From: Tolypeutes matacus | Lineage: Eukaryota > Chordata > Mammalia > Cingulata > Chlamyphoridae | Assembly (NCBI GenBank): GCA_026826555.1 | Contig: JAKSZT010054308.1 | Location: forward strand, 4,293,930 to 4,357,929 | DNA length: 64,000 nucleotides | Direction: 5' to 3' | In this document: piece after piece, positions 1-9,345 of the stretch | How positions within the stretch are numbered: the stretch's first letter is position 1 | How the letters are laid out: the number at the start of each line of letters is the position of its first letter | Program-made: the position numbers and the translations under genes | Notes under the pieces: model-generated | Seen by the model: only the letters and a program-made list of their open reading frames with translations | Databases searched by the model: none | What the model was told of the DNA's origin: nothing

Positions 1-655
1 AGACCGGGTAAGAGGAGGGGCCTCTGCTGCTGCTGAGTGAGCTAGCCGGAGAGGGTGGGGTGCGAGAAAAGGCCGAAGGGGGACAGAATTTGCGACTCAG
101 AGGAAGAGCTGCGTGCAATCCTATGGGCTACCCCGCGGGGTCGGCCTCAGGAGAACACGGGATGTTGTTGCACCAGGCGCCACGCGGGGGCGCCGCGCCC
201 TCACGGATTACTCTGGTTCAACTTCGCCAAGGGCTCTTGATATCCCCAGGCCTACCCGCTGGGCCCCACGGAACAAATAAAAAATGAACCTCAAAATATT
301 TCCAAGTGTGTGAGTATCCTGCCGCCGTCCCATAAGCGCTTGCGGGACTTACTATTAAAGATGGGAAAGTTACACCGTTGTTACAACTGAAGGGAAATTC
401 TAAATCCAGTAGAAGGAGACCCGCACAAACCCAGCACCGCACGGCTGATACTTCGTGATTGAGCGGTTGGTTTCAGCTTCACCACCTTTGCCGCCAAGAC
501 AAAAAGGAAACTAGATCAGCAGCATTCTTAACACCTGGCTAAGGGAACCATAATTCAAAAAACAAACTATGGTGTAAATTCATTTTTCTTTACAATATAT
601 ATATTTTTGTTCAAGCAATCTAAGTATGCTACAAAAAGCCTGGACTAGAGAAGAT
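1..655. other. CpG-rich unassigned segment at window edge
   Basis: The first 290 bases are GC-rich with many CpGs and end near an AATAAA at about 273, followed by A-rich sequence. Bases 300-540 keep moderate CpG. Two short overlapping open frames (55-240 and 60-287) match nothing I recognise. It could be the edge of a CpG island, a 3' exon of something upstream (HAPLN2 lies upstream of BCAN in human, from memory), or a retrocopy. No function is assigned. Confidence 0.4.
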
Positions 656-660
656 TAATG

Positions 661-752
661 AGGGAGCGGATGTGACTCAAGTGGTTGAGTGCCTGCTTCA
701 CACTTAACGAGGTCCCGGGGTTCAGTCCCCGGCCCTGGTACTTAAAAAAATA
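661..752 (+). mobile_element. DAS-type tRNA-derived SINE, short monomer
   Basis: A tRNA-like head with A box (GTGACTCAAGTGGTTGAG) and a B box in GGGGTTCAGTCCCCGG, ending in a short A-run. It is diverged from the younger copies near 50-59 kb, so it is probably an older insertion. Confidence 0.8.
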
Positions 753-939
753 GTAACAATAATGATGAGCGGGACAATGAGTGTAAACACTTAAAGAGCA
801 CGTTGTAAAGTTGCTTACCAAGAGGGCTCTTGGTATACTTGCTAAAAAAAAATTCATCCCATGGAACTTTATAAAGGGACAGGGAATAAGAGAGTGAACA
901 GCATCTTCATTAACCATCATAAAACAAGTGAAATATTTG

Positions 940-1070
940 TACCAGTTCCTAAGCCTTGTGTTTTCTCATCTGGGTGATGGGATAATATCTGCCTCCCGGG
1001 TTTGTTGTGAGGATTAGTTGAGACAGTGTTTGTACTGGGTAATAGTGCACTGCCTGACACATAGCAGGAA
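940..1070 (+). repeat. MIR-like ancient SINE fragment
   Basis: It shows the MIR core order: a TTTTCTCATCTGGGTGATGG block, a GTTGTGAGGATTAG block, then a CTGACACATAGCAGG block. This is recognised from recall of the family and no alignment was run. Confidence 0.6.
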
Positions 1071-1179
1071 ATCAAGAAGCGGTACCTATAATAATTATTG
1101 TAACTACATAATTAGGCCTTTATTATTCAGGCTTTTACCAAGCAGCCTGCAAGGTTGGTTGCTGTATGGCACTGTTTAG

Positions 1180-1560
1180 CCAGGCTAAGCTAGATTTTGC
1201 TGTGATAACAAACAATCCCAAGTCTCAGTGGCTTAAAACAGCAAAGGTTTATTTCTCACTCCATCTATATGTGCATCAGGGCCAGCAAGGATGCTTTTCT
1301 CATTTCAGTCGGGATCCAGGCTGATAGAGCAGCCACAGTCTCAAATGCCCTTAATCACCACACTAGAAGGAGAAAATAAAATGAAAGCGTTCTGGAGGGT
1401 CTTATTCAATTACTTGCTGAGGATTGGTAGTGAAACCTGTTCCTGTGTTCACAACTCATCCACCAGACTAATCAAATGGCCCCAGCCTACCACAAGGGGG
1501 CAGCAAAGTGCAATCCTTTGGTCTAGAAGTAGAATTACTGGAAATAGTTGATGAACAATA
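1180..1560 (+). repeat. Ancient interspersed repeat, family not assigned
   Basis: It contains the phrases GTGATAACAAACAATCCCAA, CTCAGTGGCTTAAAACAGCA and AAAGGTTTATTTCTCACTC, which I know from high-copy eutherian repeats, followed by decayed sequence including a CAAATGGCCCCAGCC block. I cannot name the family. The open frame 1291-1551 lies inside it and is not a gene. Confidence 0.45.
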
Positions 1561-1772
1561 CCAGGGAACACAGTCCTCTAGATTCTGGGACATATTGGTA
1601 GTTACCTGTCCATCTGCCCCCTTTTTGGGCTTTCTAAGTTCTGGCCTGTTATGAAGTTAGAGCTCCAGAAGGCCAAGACCCTGGGCCCAGGAGTTAAGTG
1701 GGCAGAAAGATGGCTTTCTTGAGTATAATGCCTCTGGCCTTTGTCAAGAGACCATATGAGAAATGGCCTTGG

Positions 1773-2034
1773 CCGGTGTGGAGAGCTGGCGCAACAAGAC
1801 GCAACAAAACAGAGACACAGAGGAAAAGACAATGAGAGACACAACACACCAGGGAGCTGAGGTGGCTCAAGCGATTGAGTGCCTCTCTCCCGCGTCGGAA
1901 GTTCCCAGGATTGAGTCCCCGTGCCTCCTAAAAGAGAAGACGAGAAGACAAGCAGACACAGAAGAAGTGAATGGATACAGCGAGCGCAAGCAGCAAGGTG
2001 GGGGGAACAAATAAAATAAATCTTTAAAAAAAAA
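1773..2034 (+). mobile_element. DAS-type SINE, composite form
   Basis: It has an A-rich 5' segment carrying ACAGAGACACAGAGG, a tRNA-like module (GAGGTGGCTCAAGCGATTGA to GGATTGAGTCCC) and a tail that runs through ATAAAATAAATCTTT into poly(A). It is flanked by AAATGGCCTTGG at 1761-1772 and 2035-2046, a clear target-site duplication. The short frame 1763-2014 is incidental. Confidence 0.85.
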
Positions 2035-2046
2035 AATGGCCTTGGG

Positions 2047-2133
2047 GAGCAGATGTAGCTCAAGTGGTTGAGCGCCTGCTGTGCATGGAGGAGGTCCTGG
2101 GTTCAATCCAATCCCTCCTAAAAAAAAAAAAAA
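2047..2133 (+). mobile_element. DAS-type SINE, short monomer
   Basis: The tRNA-like head (TGTAGCTCAAGTGGTTGAGC, then GGGTTCAATCC) is followed by a 15-base A-run and a further GGCCTTG. It therefore sits directly behind the previous SINE and reuses the same GGCCTTG target. Confidence 0.85.
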
Positions 2134-2229
2134 AGGCCTTGCCAGGAGCTTTTCCGTTTACTGCAAAACTATTTCTTCACCAGTAAAAACACATGACCAC
2201 TAATTCTTAAAACTATTACTTTGCATATT

Positions 2230-3374
2230 GTGATTACTACTGTTACTATTTTTTATTATGGAGAATTTCAAACTTACACAAAAGTAGAGAGAATAGTATC
2301 ATGAACCACCAAGTCTCCATCATCCACCTTGAGCATCTTAAAAATTCTGCCCTTCTTGTTTCATGAATCCCCTCACTTGTGTTTGTTTTTGCTGAAGTAT
2401 TTTAAAGCAAATTCAGGGGAGTGGGTATAGCTCAGTGGTTAAGCACCTGATTCCCATGTATGAGGTCCCAGGTTCAATCTCTGGTACCTCCTAAATATAA
2501 ATAAATAAATGGAATAAAAAAAAGTAAATTCAGCCATCCTTTCATTTCACCTGTAAATATTCAGTATATATTCCTAACATAAAATCTTAAATAAACCACA
2601 ACTCCATTATCACACTCTCCTACCAAAATGAACTTCATCTAATATTTTAGTCCATTATAAATTTCCTGATTGTCTAAAACATGTAATTTTATAGTTGATT
2701 TGCTTACACCAGGATCCAACCAAGGTTCACATATTCCATTTGGTTAACGTCTCTTTAGTTTCTTTTAAATTATAACAGTTCTGTCTCATTTTATCTATGA
2801 CTTTTTGTTTGTTGTTTAAGACACTAGATCACTTTTCCTGCCGAGTTTCTACATTCCAGATTGGCTGAGGATATCCTTGTAGTGGTATTTAACATGTTCC
2901 TCTGTCCCCTGTATTACTGACTGTGATTATATTTAGAAGTTTGATTAGATTCATGTCCAAAATTTTTTCAGGAATATTTCATAAGTGATACTGTGTCCTT
3001 CCTCTTTCATCATAGCAGGAGGCACCTAATGTCTGGCTGTTCCATTTTTAGTGATACTAAGATTGAGCAATAATTTCAGGTAGTGTCAATCTGATCCATT
3101 CAGTATAAATTCCCCAAAAGCTTTTTATTTAATGGCTACAGATGATCATTGTCTAGATCCATTATTTCATTAGTTGAAAAATTGAGATTTTCTAATTTTG
3201 TCATTCCTCCTTTGTATTTTCTAATTTTGTTTATTAGCTATCACTCATATATAAAGAAAAATTTCCCTTATCAGTCATTTTGTTACCTGAACATACATCC
3301 CATTCAGGAAAGATAAGATTAATGCTTGGTTCTCTTCTCTTTATCTTAGATAGGGTCCTTCCAAAGTAGGTCTT
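2230..3374. repeat. Ancient L1M-type 3'-region repeat, first part
   Basis: It contains phrases I recall from ancient mammalian L1 3' regions, such as CACAAAAGTAGAGAGAATAG, ACATGTTCCTCTGTCCCCTG and TGGCTACAGATGATCATTG. The sequence is AT-rich and has no open frame. It is interrupted by SINEs at 2417 and 3375 and appears to resume near 8.29 kb. The exact family and orientation are not certain. Confidence 0.55.
2417..2520 (+). mobile_element. DAS-type SINE in ancient repeat
   Basis: The head has TATAGCTCAGTGGTTAAGC and GGTTCAATCTC. It is flanked by AAAGCAAATTCAG and AAAGTAAATTCAG, a near-perfect duplication. Confidence 0.85.
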
Positions 3375-3576
3375 TTTTTTTTTTTTTTTTTTAGATTTTT
3401 TTTAGATTTTATTTATTTATTCATTTATCCCCCCCCTTGCTGCTTGTGCTCGCTGGGTCAGCTAACCACGCCGTGCGGGCGGGCTTGCCTTCACCAGGAG
3501 GCCCTGGGAACCGAACCCGGGGCCTCCCATATGGTAAACGGGAGCCCTTACTGATTGAGCCACAGCCGCTTCCCCC
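3375..3576 (-). mobile_element. DAS-type SINE, long monomer
   Basis: On the minus strand it reads GGGAAGCGGCTGTGGCTCAA at its head, the B-box region GGTTCGGTTCCC, a GC-rich body and an AATAAATAAATAAAATCT-type tail. The flanks CCAAAGTAGGTCTT at 3361 and 3577 are an exact duplication. Confidence 0.92.
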
Positions 3577-3590
3577 AAAGTAGGTCTTAA

Positions 3591-3936
3591 AGCAAGGATC
3601 TTAGTGCAAGTAGTTTATTTGGGAGGTGATGCCAGGAGGCACCAGTAGGAGAAGAGTGGAGAAGTAAGGTAGGAAAGGAAAGGAAAGCAATTAAAGATGT
3701 GTAATAAAGCAGGTTACATGAGAAAATTCTCGCTGTCCTGATTTTGTGATAATCAGGGTAGGCTAAACATTCGCTGTATTAGAAACCATGCATGTGTCCC
3801 CAGACCTAGTTTTTCTCCCTAGGTCTGGTTTTTAGAATGCTGGTGGTAAACTAAGCCTGATTTATTATATGACCATCCTGAACAGGAAATGACTGTAACT
3901 CTAGGTATCTTTGGTCAACACTAAGAGATATAGTAG
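3591..3936. other. Non-coding flank, no gene seen
   Basis: Mixed-composition sequence between two SINEs. Phrases such as AGTAGTTTATTTGGGAGGTG suggest an old interspersed repeat, but I cannot assign one. Confidence 0.4.
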
Positions 3937-4375
3937 GGGGACGGATGTGGCTCGGGTGGTTGGGCGTCCATCTCCCATGTGGAGGGACCTGGGTTTGATT
4001 CCCTGGCATGGTAAAAATTTTTAAAAAGAAAAATATAGAAGGTGCGCGGGACACCAGGCCCCGTGCATGGGTGAGCTGCCAGGCCTCGCGAGCCACGCAG
4101 CAAGATGATGCTGTAACAGCAGAGTGACACAAGGGAGAGCCAAGACGAGACGTGCCAAAAAACCAGGATCAAAGGTGGCGCAGGCAGTAGGATGCCTCTC
4201 TCCCACATCAGAGTTTCCGAGTATCTAATCCCAGTGAAGACAGGAGGAGAAGGACGAGAAGAGAGGGCAGGAAATGGACACAGAGAGTTGCCCAGTGAAT
4301 GGACACAAAAACAGTAAAAACGGGGTGGGGGGTTAAAAATGGATAAAAGTAAATAAATAAATCCTTTAAAAAAAA
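3937..4375 (+). mobile_element. Dimeric DAS-type SINE
   Basis: Module 1 (GGATGTGGCTCGGGTGGTTG, then GGTTTGATTCCC) is followed by an A-rich linker, a roughly 130-base spacer and a second, different tRNA-like module (AGGTGGCGCAGGCAGTAGG, then GTATCTAATCCCAG). A GGACACAAAAACAG region and an A-rich tail follow. The flanks ATATAGTAGGGG and ATATATAGGGGA are a decayed duplication. Confidence 0.85.
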
Positions 4376-4612
4376 TATATATAGGGGAGTAACCTACAGA
4401 CTATAGTTAATAGTAATATTTTGGCGATGCTCTTTTATAATTTGTTAACAAATCTTTCACAACAATGCAAAGTATCTGTGGTGGGGTGATGTGTGGGAGC
4501 CCTGTATGATGTTATGCATGTTTGTTCTGTAAGTTCACAATGTTTACTGAACACTTACTGTTTATGTATATTCTTGTATGAATTATACTACAATAAATTG
4601 TTTTTTAAAAAA
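4376..4612 (+). repeat. L1 3'-end-like fragment
   Basis: AT-rich, with the phrases ACTATAGTTAATAGTAATAT and AATTATACTACAATAAATTG before a poly(A)-like run, as in 3' ends of old L1 subfamilies. No coding capacity is visible. Confidence 0.5.
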
Positions 4613-4880
4613 GCAGGTTTCTGTGGGCCCCTGGGGCTCAGTCCTGCTGGGGAACTCTGGGAGGCAGTGTAGAATCTGCCTCAGAGAATTCCACCTGAGG
4701 GGCAAAGAAACAAGGGGAGTTTTGTTCACTCTGGCTGTTCTTGGTTGAGGACTGCTTCTAGAAGAATTCACTCTCCACCATTCCTGGCTTGCCCTGAGCA
4801 CAAGTATGCTTTCACAGCCAGAAAAAAAAGGCCCTCAGGCAGAGTCACAGATGTTCACCTTGTAGAGGTGCCTGCTGAAG
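4613..4880 (-). repeat. LTR-like direct repeat, candidate 3' LTR
   Basis: It shares collinear blocks with 6845-7110: TCCTGCTGGGGAACTCTGGG, a GCAG..TGCCTCAG block, and CACAGCCAGAAAAAAA near the far end. Both copies face the same way and bracket sequence with retroviral remnants, as two LTRs of one provirus would. Confidence 0.6.
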
Positions 4881-6058
4881 GGTATGGGTGACAGCTGTGA
4901 TCCATCTTTGCACTGCTCAGATCCATTTGCACCCCATGTTAGGTTCATTTTGTCCTATCACTGATTCTTCAAGGTGGCAACTGATCACAATGTCTAATTT
5001 TTTTCTTTTTAAGTCTGACAACAAACAGGAGGGTTGGTGAGACAAACTAGAGTAACCATTGCTGCAGTTGGTTCTGAGGCTGTAATCAATATTCAACATC
5101 TCCCTCCTATATAACCCATTCGGTTGGTCTAAGTGGCTTTCCCAGTGGAAAAACCCAGACCTTCATTCCTGACAGGTCTCAGATCTTCATTACCACCATT
5201 GCTGCGACTTCCTGTCCGTGGTCACCACTGGATGTGGAATAATTGGGATCATATGTCTCTGCCAGTTTAATAATACCTTTCTTTGTCTGTTGGTCAGTTG
5301 GCATGAGGAGCCCAAAATGCCCAGTGTCTGCTGTAGCCTTAGGTTTAATGATACTTTCCTGTGACTCTTGGTAGATGCATCTCCCACCCCAGGAACTGGG
5401 ACCTCTAATGCTGCAAAGCCAAAATTTATAGGAACGGGAAGTACAAACTCCCCAAGTGGGTTGCTGGGAGTGATGGTGACAGGGATATTCCTACTTCCAC
5501 ACTTTGGTTCCTATATCCATGATGTCTAGCTGTCTGGGACACAGCACCATATAATGGCCATTGGCTCATAATAGATACTGTAATTTGAAGGACTGCACCC
5601 CAATCCCAGAGGGCTTATCCCCCAGTTGGCATTTAGATGTGCCTTAAATAGGTCATACTGATGTAGATCGGCCTGACAGTTTCCCGGTGAGGTGGTATAT
5701 TTTGGGACCAATGGATCCGGTGGTCATATGCCCACCGTCACACTTGTAACGTGGATTCCCTTGGTCAGAGATGATACTATCTAGGATCTTATAATGATAA
5801 TAAATCAATTACTTTGAGACCTTGAATATTGATGGTGGCCAAAGCACTTGGGCAGGGCAGGCAAATCCATATCCAGAATATGCATTAATCCCAGAAAGGA
5901 CATTCTGCCGCCCCCTCCAGATGGGAAGAGGTCCGTTGTAATCAACATGCCAGCAAGTGGCTAATTGGTCTCCTTGAGGGGTGGTGCCAGGTTGAGGGTT
6001 CAGCATCTCCTTCTGCTACGGAGGGGCCCAGCATTCAGCAGTAGCAGAGCGACAGTAG
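4881..6058 (-). pseudogene. ERV-L-type pol remnant: integrase and dUTPase-like
   Basis: This is a decayed endogenous retroviral pol region read on the minus strand. The frame at 6006-5809 resembles the central part of a retroviral integrase, including the short motif VDYNGPLP and a following SGYGFA. Further along in the same direction, 5387-5190 resembles the dUTPase domain that class III (ERV-L) elements carry after integrase. That order is the reason for the ERV-L assignment. Several frameshifts and stops separate the pieces, and no intact frame remains. No envelope gene is seen, which fits ERV-L. The family comes from recall and a profile search would settle it. Confidence 0.65.
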
Positions 6059-6844
6059 CTAGACCAGCCTTGGTGAGAGGGAGCCCGAGCTGGTGGGCCC
6101 TTGCATGGTCTCCAGATCTACTGCAAGATCACGGACCCGCCGTGTAAGCACTGGGATGGAGGAGGACAAGTGCTGGCTGCTGGCCACTGGAGTCATTCTG
6201 TCCCTCTGGTTGTTCAACGCCTCCTCTTCAGTGATGTTCCTTAAGGATTCTGACAAAAGACACAAAAGATACAAAAATCTGTGCGTGCCTCTAAGTCCAT
6301 CGTATGCCTCTCCCCCAGATCTCCTTGTCGCCAGCCTTCTGATCTTGCTCTTTCCTGGCCCCAAGCCATTTGCCACTGCACGGGAGTCCCCACACATCCC
6401 AGACCTCAAACCACCTCTCTCACTATGTGAAGTAGATGGCCAGGTGTACTGCCAGAAACTCTGCTTCCCGGAAGGAGTTTCTGTTGCCACTGTCTTTCAG
6501 GCCACCCCTGACTGGGGACGGCTGCAGTCCATGTTTAGCCCACCTCAGCTGATGCAGCCACGACCCAGACTTGGGTTCATTCCTCTGAAGTCTGGTCGCA
6601 GAGAAGCCCCCGCAAGGGAGCTAAGAGAGATGCCTCGGTGTGACAGAGGCAGGTTGCATGGGAATCCGGGCCACCTGCTCGTGTAGCTTATTTGTGCCCT
6701 CTAAATGTGCTCATGCCCCGTCACAAATCACAAGAGTGCCATTCTCAGCCTACTCACGCTGCCGTGCCCAGCTGTCTTCATGAGTTGGTGGGTCTGAACA
6801 TTTCCAGATCTTGATGAGCAAGTGAGACAGGGCAGGAAGGAAGC
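6059..6844 (-). pseudogene. Proviral internal remnant, part unassigned
   Basis: It lies between the integrase-like remnant and the upstream LTR-like repeat. A 143-codon frame at 6490-6059 on the minus strand and a 197-codon frame at 6093-6686 on the plus strand overlap here. Neither is a recognisable host gene. The position suggests collapsed 5' internal proviral sequence (gag or early pol), with most of the provirus deleted. That is an inference from position only. Confidence 0.4.
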
Positions 6845-7110
6845 CTAAAAGGGGGCCAGGTAGAGCTAAATCCTGCTGGGGAACTCTGGGACACAGTGCA
6901 GAACCTGCCTCAGCGCTTCCCCACCTGAGAGGTGAGGCCGCGGGGGTGTTATCAATCAGCTCCCCATCTGCCACCGGCTGGGGGCTCTTTCCAGATGTAT
7001 TAACTCCCTGGCACTTCTGACTTGCCGGCACATGCCATTAGGACAAGAAAACCCCACAGCCAGAAAAAAAAATCCTCAGGGTCTGTAGAGGTGAGTGCGT
7101 TGGGGGATGG
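6845..7110 (-). repeat. LTR-like direct repeat, candidate 5' LTR
   Basis: The partner of 4613-4880 in the same orientation. Strong divergence between the two (many substitutions and indels) indicates a very old insertion. Confidence 0.6.
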
Positions 7111-7254
7111 GTGGGGCACCAACAGGATCTGCTGTGCCTATTAATTTAGAAAATTCGTGAGTTGGTGCCCTAGCAATGTCCAAAGGTGACCACTGGGTTT
7201 TATCTTTGTTTTTGTTTTTTTTTTTAGTATCATTATGAACCCCTGGCCTTTTAA

Positions 7255-7340
7255 TTTTTCATTTTTTAGGAGGTACCAGGGACTGAACCCCACGAGAAGC
7301 AGGTGCTCAAACCACTGAGCTACACCCACTCCCCACCCAT
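7255..7340 (-). mobile_element. DAS-type SINE, short monomer
   Basis: On the minus strand it reads GGAGTGGGTGTAGCTCAGTG at its head and GGTTCAGTCCCTGG in the B-box region, followed by AGGAGG-type 3' sequence and a T/A-rich tail. Confidence 0.8.
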
Positions 7341-7379
7341 GGACTTTTTATATGTGTTTCATTCTGTTACATTCATTAT

Positions 7380-8083
7380 TCATTTTATTTTATTTTTTAA
7401 AGGATTGATTGATTTAGTTACTTTTATCCATTTTTTTTTTTAAGATTTTATTTATTTATTCATTTATCACCCCCTTGCTGCTTGTGCTCACTGGGTCAGC
7501 CAACCACGCTGCGTGGGTGGGCCTGCCCTCACCAGGAGGCCCCGGGAACCGAACCCGGGGCCTCCCATATGGTAAACGGGAGCCCTACTGATTGAGCCAC
7601 AGCCGCTTCCCACTTTTATCCATTTTAACCCCCCCAACACCGCCATTTTTACTGTTTCTGTGTCCATTCGCTGGGCAACTCTCTGCATTCGTTTCCTGCC
7701 CTCTCTTCTCATCCTTCTCCTCCTGTCTTCACTGGGATTAGATCCTTGGAAACTCCGATGAGGGAGAGAGGTGTCCTAATGCCCGTGCCACTTTAGTTCC
7801 AGATTTTTTGGCACGTCTTGTCTTGGCTTTTCCTTGTGTCACTCTCCTGTTATGTCATCATCTTGCTGCGTGGCTCATGGGGCCTGATGGCGTACCCACG
7901 CGGGGTGCCTAGGGGGCTCACCCGCTCGCGGAACCTGGCGACATGCCCGCACAGGGACCTGGTGGCCCATGCACCTTCTATATTTTTCTTTTTTTAAATT
8001 TTTACCAGGAGGTCCCAGGGATTGAACCCAGGTCCCTCCATATGGGAGACGGACGCCCAACCATTTGGGCCATATCCGTCCTC
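7380..8083 (-). mobile_element. Dimeric DAS-type SINE, interrupted
   Basis: A dimeric element of the same design as 3937-4375, in reverse. The head module is at 8083-8000 and the second tRNA-like module at about 7790-7730, and the GTGTCCATTCGCTGGGC region marks the 3' part. A separate SINE (7437-7610) is nested in its 3' end. Confidence 0.85.
7437..7610 (-). mobile_element. DAS-type SINE nested in a dimeric SINE
   Basis: A long-monomer copy. The target duplication ACTTTTATCCATTTT is at 7421 and 7611, so the insertion order is clear: it is younger than the dimeric element around it. Confidence 0.9.
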
Positions 8084-8091
8084 ATTATTAT

Positions 8092-8278
8092 TATTTTTTT
8101 TTTAGTATTTTATTTATTTTTTTATTCAATTATCCCCCCCTTGCTGCCTGTGCTCGCTGGGTCAGCTAACCACGCCGTGCGGGCGGGCTTGCCTTCACCA
8201 GGAGGCCCCGGGAACCGAACCCGGGGCCTCCCATATGGTAAACGGGAGCCCTACTGATTGAGCCACAGCCGCTTCCCC
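8092..8278 (-). mobile_element. DAS-type SINE, long monomer
   Basis: The exact duplication TCCTCATTATTA flanks the copy at 8080 and 8279. On the minus strand it begins with GGGGAAGCGGCTGTGGCTCA. It landed directly at the head end of the preceding dimeric SINE. Confidence 0.92.
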
Positions 8279-8290
8279 ATCCTCATTATT

Positions 8291-8860
8291 AATTTTAAAG
8301 GTCAAGTTGTTTCATCTTTGGCCAGTGGGAATCTTCTCAAGTTGGTCCTTGGGTCCTTTTAACATTACCCTGAGTCTGATAACTTGCTTATTTTCAAGCA
8401 TAACAAGCTATCCTGCCCCAGACCTGGGATTTCTCCAAAGAATCCTGTTCCTTTTAGTGGGAAGTGCTATTTAGAAAGGGCAAGCTGGACACTAGGGTAT
8501 TCATTGTTATTGGGTTGTTACTGCTTCTAAGCCTTTTCCATAAACAGGAGATATAAATATAAATCATGAGTTTATGCTGATATTTCCAATTCCAATTAAA
8601 GACGGGGACTTTTTCTCTTACCCTGAAAATCTTGGCTCCTAGCACCAGTAATGTAATTACTTTTTTTGCTTTATCATAGTAAATAGCATTTTCAAAATAA
8701 TAATGCCAACATTAAAATTTCCCTCTGATTCCTTTTGTTCTTTGAGGGCTAAAGATATATAATATAGTGAAGTTGCTGAATTTTACAATCACTTGACAGA
8801 AAATTCTCCTGTGTGAGGTTTTGCCTCCAACTTCATATAGAGTTAGGTACACTTGTTTCA
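8291..8860. repeat. Ancient L1M-type 3'-region repeat, second part
   Basis: Contains TTTCATCTTTGGCCAGTGGG, TTCCTTTTAGTGGGAAGTGC and a TTGTTACTGCTTCTA block, phrases I recall as following the 2.2-3.3 kb segment in the same ancient repeat. It is AT-rich and non-coding. The order suggests one old element split by about 4.9 kb of later insertions. Confidence 0.5.
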
Positions 8861-8944
8861 ATTTGTTTTAGATTTTTGGAGACTGATATACTTTTTGCTT
8901 TTTAGTTTAATTTAAATTTAACTTAACTCTTTTAAATTTAATTT

Positions 8945-9345
8945 TTTAAAATGATTTATTTCTCCCCCCTCCCCGCCCCTCATTGATTTGTACTCGCTGT
9001 CTGCTCTCTGTGTGTTCTTCTGTGTCTGCTTGTCTTTTCTTTAGGTGGCACCGGGAACTGATTCTGGGACCTTCTGGAGTGGGAGAGAGGCGCTCAATCT
9101 CTCGCGCCACCTCAGCTCCCTGGTCTGCTGCATCTCTTATTGTTTCTCCTCTGTGTCTCTTTTTGTTGTGTCATCTTGCTGTGCCAGCTCTCCACTCCGG
9201 CCAGCACTCCTTGTGAGCCTGCTCTCTACTCAGGCCAGCTCACCACACGGGCCAGCTTGCCTTCACCAGGAGGCCCCGCGAACTGAACCCTGCACCTCCT
9301 ATATGATAGACGGGAGCCCAATCGCTTGAGCCACGTCCACTTCCC
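8945..9345 (-). mobile_element. Dimeric DAS-type SINE, diverged
   Basis: Reading in reverse, the head is at 9345-9260 (AGTGGACGTGGCTCAAGCGA). A second tRNA-like module (GAGGTGGCGCGAGAGATTGA) lies at about 9115-9050. The 3' region near 8985-9010 is AGCAGACAGCGAG-like. It is the last DAS-SINE before a gap of about 39 kb. Confidence 0.8.

Noticed and set aside
6093..6686. 197-codon plus-strand open frame
   Set aside because: It overlaps a minus-strand frame within the presumed proviral remnant and shows no recognisable domain.
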